9,428 nucleotides of DNA from Victivallales bacterium (lineage in GTDB: Bacteria; Verrucomicrobiota; Lentisphaeria; Victivallales; JAUVCU01). Shown here in pieces: positions 6,417 through 9,428 of this stretch. Below the pieces are notes generated by a model, which ran no database searches, was not told where the DNA came from, and was given only the letters and a program-made list of their open reading frames with translations. The stretch spans positions 1-9,428 of the forward strand of contig JAOZMT010000057.1 of assembly GCA_029934175.1 (NCBI GenBank), read 5' to 3'. The stretch's first letter is position 1, and each line of letters begins with the position of its first letter. Position numbers and translations under genes: made by a program.

Positions 6417-7463
6417 TTATTTTTTAGAATATGATAACGCTCTAGCCATCATATCCATTTCTTGTAATACAATACCAGTTCCATTAGCAACTGCTTGTAA
6501 TGGGTCTTCTGCAACAAACACAGGCAATCCTGTTTCTTCTGATATTAATTTATCTAATCCTGATAATAAAGCACCACCACCTGCAAGCATAATCCCTCTA
6601 TCAATTAAATCTGCAGCTAGCTCTGGAGGACATCTCTCTAATGTAGTTCTCACAGCTTCAACGATATTTGTGACAGGTTCTTGCAATGCTTTTCGTATTT
6701 CATTACTAGAAACTTGAATTGTTTTAGGTAGTCCTGATACAATATCACGCCCTTTTACATTCATTGTTCCTTCGTCTTCAGTTGGATATGCACTACCTAT
6801 CATTATTTTAATATTTTCAGCAGTCCGTTCTCCAATCATTAAATTATAGACTTTTTTCATGTGCGATGTAATTGCGGCATCCATTTCATCACCACCAACA
6901 CGAACACTTTTTGCTTCAACTATTCCAGATAATGATAAAACAGCAACTTCTGTAGTTCCACCACCAATATCAACAATCATACTACCAGATGGCTCAGATA
7001 CAGGCAAACCAACACCAATTGCAGCAGCCATCGGTTCTTCTATTAGATAAATTTCTCCAGCTCCAGCGCGTTGAGCACTATCTTGCACAGCTCTTGTTTC
7101 GACTTCAGTAATACCAGATGGAACTGCAACTAAAACTCTAGGGTTTAGAATTCTTCTACGCCCCACCAATGATAACTTTGCCTTTTGAATAAAGTATCTC
7201 AACATCTCTTCTGTAATTTCAAAGTCAGCAATAACACCATCTTTCATTGGTCTAATAGCCTTTATATTTCCAGGCGTTCTTCCAAGCATTCGCTTAGCTT
7301 CCTCGCCCACTGCCAAAACTTCTTTTGTGCGTTCAGTAATAGCTACAACAGATGGTTCGCTTAAAACTATTCCTTTATCACGCACAAACACTAAACAGTT
7401 TGCTGTGCCCAAATCAATTCCAATATCACTTGAAAGCATTTTTGAAAATTTTTGATAAAACAT
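6417..7463 (-). CDS. mreB: rod shape-determining protein MreB
   Basis: MreB is the bacterial actin homologue that forms membrane-bound filaments and directs lateral wall synthesis in rod-shaped cells. The 348-residue protein is full length. It begins with a short amphipathic stretch (MFYQKFSKML), likely for membrane binding, followed by phosphate-1 GIDLGTAN (15-22), VAVPSGITEVE (112-122), the catalytic-region EEPMAAAIG (142-150), phosphate-2 DIGGGTTE (165-172), VGGDEMD (189-195) and the adenosine motif LAGGGALLSGLD (293-304). The ATG at 7463 has a GAGGA SD. mreC and mreD do not follow; cstA does, 21 bases on, so mreB seems to be read with a transporter gene or to be a stand-alone gene with read-through. 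A candidate promoter lies about 80 bases upstream. Confidence 0.97.
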   Translation of the reverse strand: MFYQKFSKMLSSDIGIDLGTANCLVFVRDKGIVLSEPSVVAITERTKEVLAVGEEAKRMLGRTPGNIKAIRPMKDGVIADFEITEEMLRYFIQKAKLSLVGRRRILNPRVLVAVPSGITEVETRAVQDSAQRAGAGEIYLIEEPMAAAIGVGLPVSEPSGSMIVDIGGGTTEVAVLSLSGIVEAKSVRVGGDEMDAAITSHMKKVYNLMIGERTAENIKIMIGSAYPTEDEGTMNVKGRDIVSGLPKTIQVSSNEIRKALQEPVTNIVEAVRTTLERCPPELAADLIDRGIMLAGGGALLSGLDKLISEETGLPVFVAEDPLQAVANGTGIVLQEMDMMARALSYSKK

Positions 7464-7543
7464 TTTTTCCTCGTAAAATTGTAAGCATAACGATTTAAAG
7501 ATATTACAGTCATACTAATTATATTATATACATTTTTTATAAT

Positions 7544-7571
7544 AATATATATGCTTATTGGAAATAATCAA
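7544..7571 (-). promoter_or_regulatory. candidate mreB promoter
   Basis: On the minus strand, TTGATT (7566-7571; 4/6 to TTGACA) and TATATT (7544-7549; 5/6 to TATAAT) are 16 bases apart. Transcription from about 7537 would give a leader of about 75 bases before the mreB ATG. The surrounding A/T richness allows other -10-like sites, including TATAAT-like words nearer the gene, so the exact choice is uncertain. Confidence 0.35.
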
Positions 7572-7590
7572 ATTTTTATCTATAAATTTC

Positions 7591-7869
7591 AATTAAAAAG
7601 AATTAAATTTGGGAAAATAGAGTTTTTCATGAAAAAATAAAGAAAATAGTGAAATATTTATATCTTCTTTAAAATCGTTGTTATTGGTTTGATTTTTAAT
7701 ACAGCGAAACTCAAAAATTTATCCTCTTTAAAAACAGTTGTCCTCTTAATTTTGACAATTTAATAATTTGACCTGTCTAAAATATGTTTTTTTACAGTAT
7801 AGCAGGATTTTTAGGATTTATTTTTCAGCCGTTTGCAGTATACAACCTTAATAATTAAAAAGAATTAAA
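7591..7869 (+). repeat. 17-bp direct repeat pair
   Basis: AATTAAAAAGAATTAAA occurs at 7591-7607 and again at 7853-7869, 262 bases apart. Low-complexity A/T content makes it weak evidence of a real duplication, but the two copies bracket the degenerate repeat at 7771-7819. The start and end given span both copies. Confidence 0.3.
7771..7819. repeat. degenerate copy of the ACAGGAT-type repeat
   Basis: CCTGTCTAAAA (7772-7782) resembles CTTGTCTAAAA in the right arm of the repeat at 21-166, and CAGGATTTTTAGGATTT (7803-7819) resembles that repeat's left arm, CAGGATTTTCAAGAT. Both halves are eroded and no longer form a long stem. I read it as an old copy of the same dispersed repeat. Confidence 0.4.
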
Positions 7870-7887
7870 GATGTAAATAATTAACTG

Positions 7888-7960
7888 AACCATAGATGAA
7901 CTCAGATAAACACAGATTTTTATTTTTTTTATCTGTGGTAATTTGCGTTTATCCGTGGTT
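7888..7960. repeat. 30-bp-arm inverted repeat with CACAGAT / ATCTGTG words
   Basis: The arm at 7888-7917 is the reverse complement of 7931-7960 at 23 of 30 positions; the loop is 13 bases, nearly all T. The innermost seven pairs (CACAGAT with ATCTGTG) and the outermost five (AACCA with TGGTT) are perfect. The wording (ACCATAGATGAACTCAGATA and GTTTATCCGTGGTT) matches a short-period intergenic repeat, roughly ACCACAGATAAACACAGAT, that I recognise from many unrelated bacterial genomes and that has no settled name. It lies about 180 bases upstream of the array. The A-rich or U-rich loop and imperfect stem do not make a standard terminator. Confidence 0.7.
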
Positions 7961-8121
7961 TTAATTCACACAACAATAATTCTGTTAATCAGAATAATAT
8001 AAGCATTTCCTAATAATTTATACCTTTGGCAACTATTTTTTAAAGAAGATACAGGAAATATTTCAAAAAAAAGTTTGTAAAATTAAAAAAAACAAGTAAT
8101 GTATTGTTTTAATATAAAAAC

Positions 8122-8127
8122 AAGGAG
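8122..8127 (+). promoter_or_regulatory. Shine-Dalgarno that decides the copy-1 start
   Basis: AAGGAG is followed ten bases later by the ATG at 8138. The same AAGGAG with the same ten-base spacing precedes copy 2 (8765-8770) and copy 3 (9408-9413), lying inside the last codons of the previous copy. This picks the ATG at 8138 over an in-frame ATG at 8099, whose extra 13 residues are not shared by copy 2. Confidence 0.85.
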
Positions 8128-8137
8128 AATAAATAAA

Positions 8138-8779
8138 ATGAATTTCACAGATTTTAATAATAGAACAGAAGTCTTTAAAATGTTTAATTTAACATTTAAA
8201 CAGGAAAATTTTATTGAACAATTAGAATTTAAAATGGAACCAGCAATAGAAAAAAGGTTGCTTAAAAATTATAATACTCCAAGTTTTTTTAATAGTGAAT
8301 ATTCTATTTGTGAAATGATTATTTCTCCTATCCTTGTTGAAATTTCTGATGCTAATGATTTACCTCTTTGGTCTCATTTTCCTTTAAAATCAGAAAAAGC
8401 TGATTTATCAGGAACTCCAGATTATCTTTTTGCTTTATCGGAAGAGGGTGGAGAACTTTATAAAAAACCTGTTGTTTGTTTGGGCGAAGCTAAAAAAGAA
8501 AATTTCACAAAGGGTTGGGCGCAGGTTTCCGCTGAAATGGTTGCCGCACAAAAATTAAATGGCTGTGAGGATATTCCTATTTATGGCTTAGTTACAACTG
8601 GTGTTTTTTGGGACTTTGCAGTTTTAGAAGGCAATGTTTTTACAATCAGTAAGTTTAAGTATAATGTTCCAAAGGACTTAAACGAAGTATTTGGAATTTT
8701 AAATTGGATTTTCAGTGAAGGACGCAAAAATGCTGATATTTTAGAAAAAAGAGAACAAAATAAAAAGGAGAATAAATAA
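8138..8779 (+). CDS. PD-(D/E)XK nuclease-like protein, tandem copy 1
   Basis: This 213-residue soluble protein has a PD-(D/E)XK nuclease-like core: D95 in SGTPDYLFAL (91-100), E117 and K119 in CLGEAKKENF (114-123), and Q129 on the following helix in GWAQVSAEMVAAQKLN (126-141). E59 in SICEMI may be the helix-A acidic residue. IYGLVTTGVFWDF (148-160) resembles the 'TNG..W' strand after the core in type I restriction R-subunit N-terminal (HsdR_N-like) domains and in cyanobacterial hypothetical proteins with EAK...GWxQ..AE..AAQ. There is no helicase, methyltransferase, signal peptide or membrane helix. The Lys/Asn-rich tail (205-213) is encoded by DNA that also holds the next gene's SD. It is about 77% identical to copy 2. 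Nuclease activity is inferred from the motif only, and the biological role is unknown. Start chosen by SD and alignment to copy 2. Confidence 0.85.
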   Translation: MNFTDFNNRTEVFKMFNLTFKQENFIEQLEFKMEPAIEKRLLKNYNTPSFFNSEYSICEMIISPILVEISDANDLPLWSHFPLKSEKADLSGTPDYLFALSEEGGELYKKPVVCLGEAKKENFTKGWAQVSAEMVAAQKLNGCEDIPIYGLVTTGVFWDFAVLEGNVFTISKFKYNVPKDLNEVFGILNWIFSEGRKNADILEKREQNKKENK

Positions 8780-8780
8780 A

Positions 8781-9422
8781 ATGAATTTTAAAGAATTTAA
8801 TAATAGAGGCGAAGTTTTAAAAAAGTTTAATTTAACATTTGAACAAAAGAATTTTGTAAAGCAAATAAAATTTGACATAAATCCTTATTTTGAAAAAAGG
8901 ATATTGAAAAATTATGCAAAACCAGGTGTTTTTAAATGTGAATACTCTATCTGCGAGGCAATTATTTATCCTATTCTTGCTGAAATCTCTGAAGCAAATG
9001 ATTTACCTATTTGGTCTCATTGCCCTTTAAAATCAGAAGAAGCTGATTTATCAGGAACTCCTGATTATCTCTTCGCTTTATCTGAAGTTGGTGGCGATGA
9101 TTATAAAAAACCTGTTGTTTGCTTAGGTGAAGCTAAAAAAGAAAATTTCACAGAAGGTTGGGCTCAAGTATCTGCTGAAATGGTTGCTGCACAAAAATTA
9201 AATGGCTGTGAGGATATTCCTATTTATGGCTTAGTTACAACTGGAAAAACTTGGGATTTTGCAACTTTAAATGGAAAAGTTTTTACAATCAGCAAATCTC
9301 AATACAATGCTTCATCTCATTTGGATGAAGTCTTAAACATATTAAATTGGATTTTCAGTGAAGGACGCAAAAACGCTGATATTTTAGAAGAAAGGGAACA
9401 AAATAAAAAGGAGAATAAATAA
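8781..9422 (+). CDS. PD-(D/E)XK nuclease-like protein, tandem copy 2
   Basis: This is a 213-residue paralogue of the preceding gene, aligned without gaps at about 164 of 213 identical residues by hand count. Motif residues E59, D95, E117, K119 and Q129 are all kept, which argues that both copies are functional. Divergence is uneven: residues 1-53 share about 57%, 54-155 about 89%, 156-186 about 55% and 187-213 all but one. The two variable blocks (N-terminal, and around 156-186) are candidates for partner or target specificity. The ATG follows the copy-1 stop after one base (TAA A ATG), with AAGGAG at 8765-8770 inside copy 1, so the genes are probably co-transcribed and coupled. The tail again ends in REQNKKENK. 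No neighbouring gene of other function is present on this strand. Confidence 0.87.
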   Translation: MNFKEFNNRGEVLKKFNLTFEQKNFVKQIKFDINPYFEKRILKNYAKPGVFKCEYSICEAIIYPILAEISEANDLPIWSHCPLKSEEADLSGTPDYLFALSEVGGDDYKKPVVCLGEAKKENFTEGWAQVSAEMVAAQKLNGCEDIPIYGLVTTGKTWDFATLNGKVFTISKSQYNASSHLDEVLNILNWIFSEGRKNADILEEREQNKKENK

Positions 9423-9423
9423 A

Positions 9424-9428
9424 ATGAA
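9424..9428 (+). CDS. start of a third tandem copy, cut by window edge
   Basis: ATGAA begins at 9424, one base after the copy-2 stop, with AAGGAG at 9408-9413 and the same ten-base spacing as at the other two starts. The 87 bases leading to the window end match the copy 1-2 junction with three substitutions. Only one codon plus two bases are visible, so identity as a third paralogue is inferred from the repeat period. Confidence 0.65.

Larger units (their letters stand above)
7464..8137. other. 674-bp divergent intergenic region
   Basis: This is the space between leftward mreB and the rightward nuclease-like array. No credible gene is present in either direction; frames are short and A/T low-complexity. 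It holds a candidate mreB promoter (7544-7571), a 17-bp direct repeat (7591-7607 and 7853-7869), a degenerate ACAGGAT-type stretch (7771-7819) and a 30-bp-arm hairpin (7888-7960), each listed separately. I see no convincing sigma-70 promoter for the array: TTGGCA at 8026-8031 is a fair -35, but no good -10 follows at 16-18 bases. Confidence 0.6.
8122..9428 (+). repeat. tandem array of a 643-bp gene cassette
   Basis: The unit is one gene of 213 codons plus stop and one spacer base. Copy 1 (8138) and copy 2 (8781) are exactly 643 bp apart with no indel, and copy 3 begins at 9424, again 643 bp on. The 24 bases from AAGGAG through the first codons (8122-8145 and 8765-8788) are identical. The last 87 bases of the period (8699-8785 and 9342-9428) differ at only three positions, and 56 bases inside the gene (8546-8601 and 9189-9244) are identical. 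The array runs off the right edge, so the number of copies is unknown. Confidence 0.92.

Noticed and set aside
8099..8137. 13-residue extension of tandem copy 1
   Set aside because: Those bases hold the SD for the ATG at 8138, and copy 2 starts at the equivalent ATG with identical spacing.
8122..9428. CRISPR array or other direct-repeat RNA locus
   Set aside because: The repeat unit is a whole coding gene of 643 bp, not short repeats with unique spacers.

Overview
The window is AT-rich bacterial chromosome (about 30% GC by eye) carrying mostly housekeeping genes with bacterial Shine-Dalgarno (SD) sites. The organism cannot be named from this sequence. Single-copy mreB, a full-length RF2 gene, a short CstA-type transporter, a Hanks-type kinase-like membrane protein and an EboD-like sugar phosphate cyclase suggest a rod-shaped, uncultured-type bacterium. 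The dispersed palindromic repeats between genes resemble those seen in PVC-group, Bacteroidota and cyanobacteria-related genomes. This placement is inference and weak.

Layout. Positions 1-325 hold no credible gene but contain an imperfect inverted repeat built from ACAGGAT words. Positions 326-4424 (minus strand) look like one four-gene transcription unit, read right to left: a degenerate membrane-anchored Ser/Thr kinase-like protein, prfB (peptide chain release factor 2), pyrF (orotidine 5'-phosphate decarboxylase) and a 3-dehydroquinate-synthase-family cyclase of EboD type. Gaps are 1, 15 and 12 bases. Positions 4425-4698 are intergenic and hold a 110-bp cloverleaf-like palindromic (REP/MITE-like) element plus a candidate promoter for the kinase unit. 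Positions 4699-7463 (minus strand) hold mreB, cstA and a small unknown gene that overlaps cstA by four bases.

Positions 7464-8137 are a 674-bp intergenic region with a candidate mreB promoter, a 17-bp direct repeat, a degenerate copy of the ACAGGAT-type repeat and a 30-bp-arm hairpin. From 8138 to the right edge (plus strand) lies a tandem array of paralogous genes for a small PD-(D/E)XK nuclease-like protein. Two full copies (213 codons each, exactly 643 bp apart) are present, and the first bases of a third are cut by the window edge. Each copy carries the next copy's SD inside its own last codons.

The housekeeping genes do separate jobs: termination, pyrimidine synthesis, cell shape and carbon uptake. 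The least ordinary content is the kinase-like protein lacking two catalytic residues and coupled to prfB, the EboD-type cyclase without its usual partners, the cloverleaf element, and the nuclease-like tandem cassette array with patchy sequence homogenisation.
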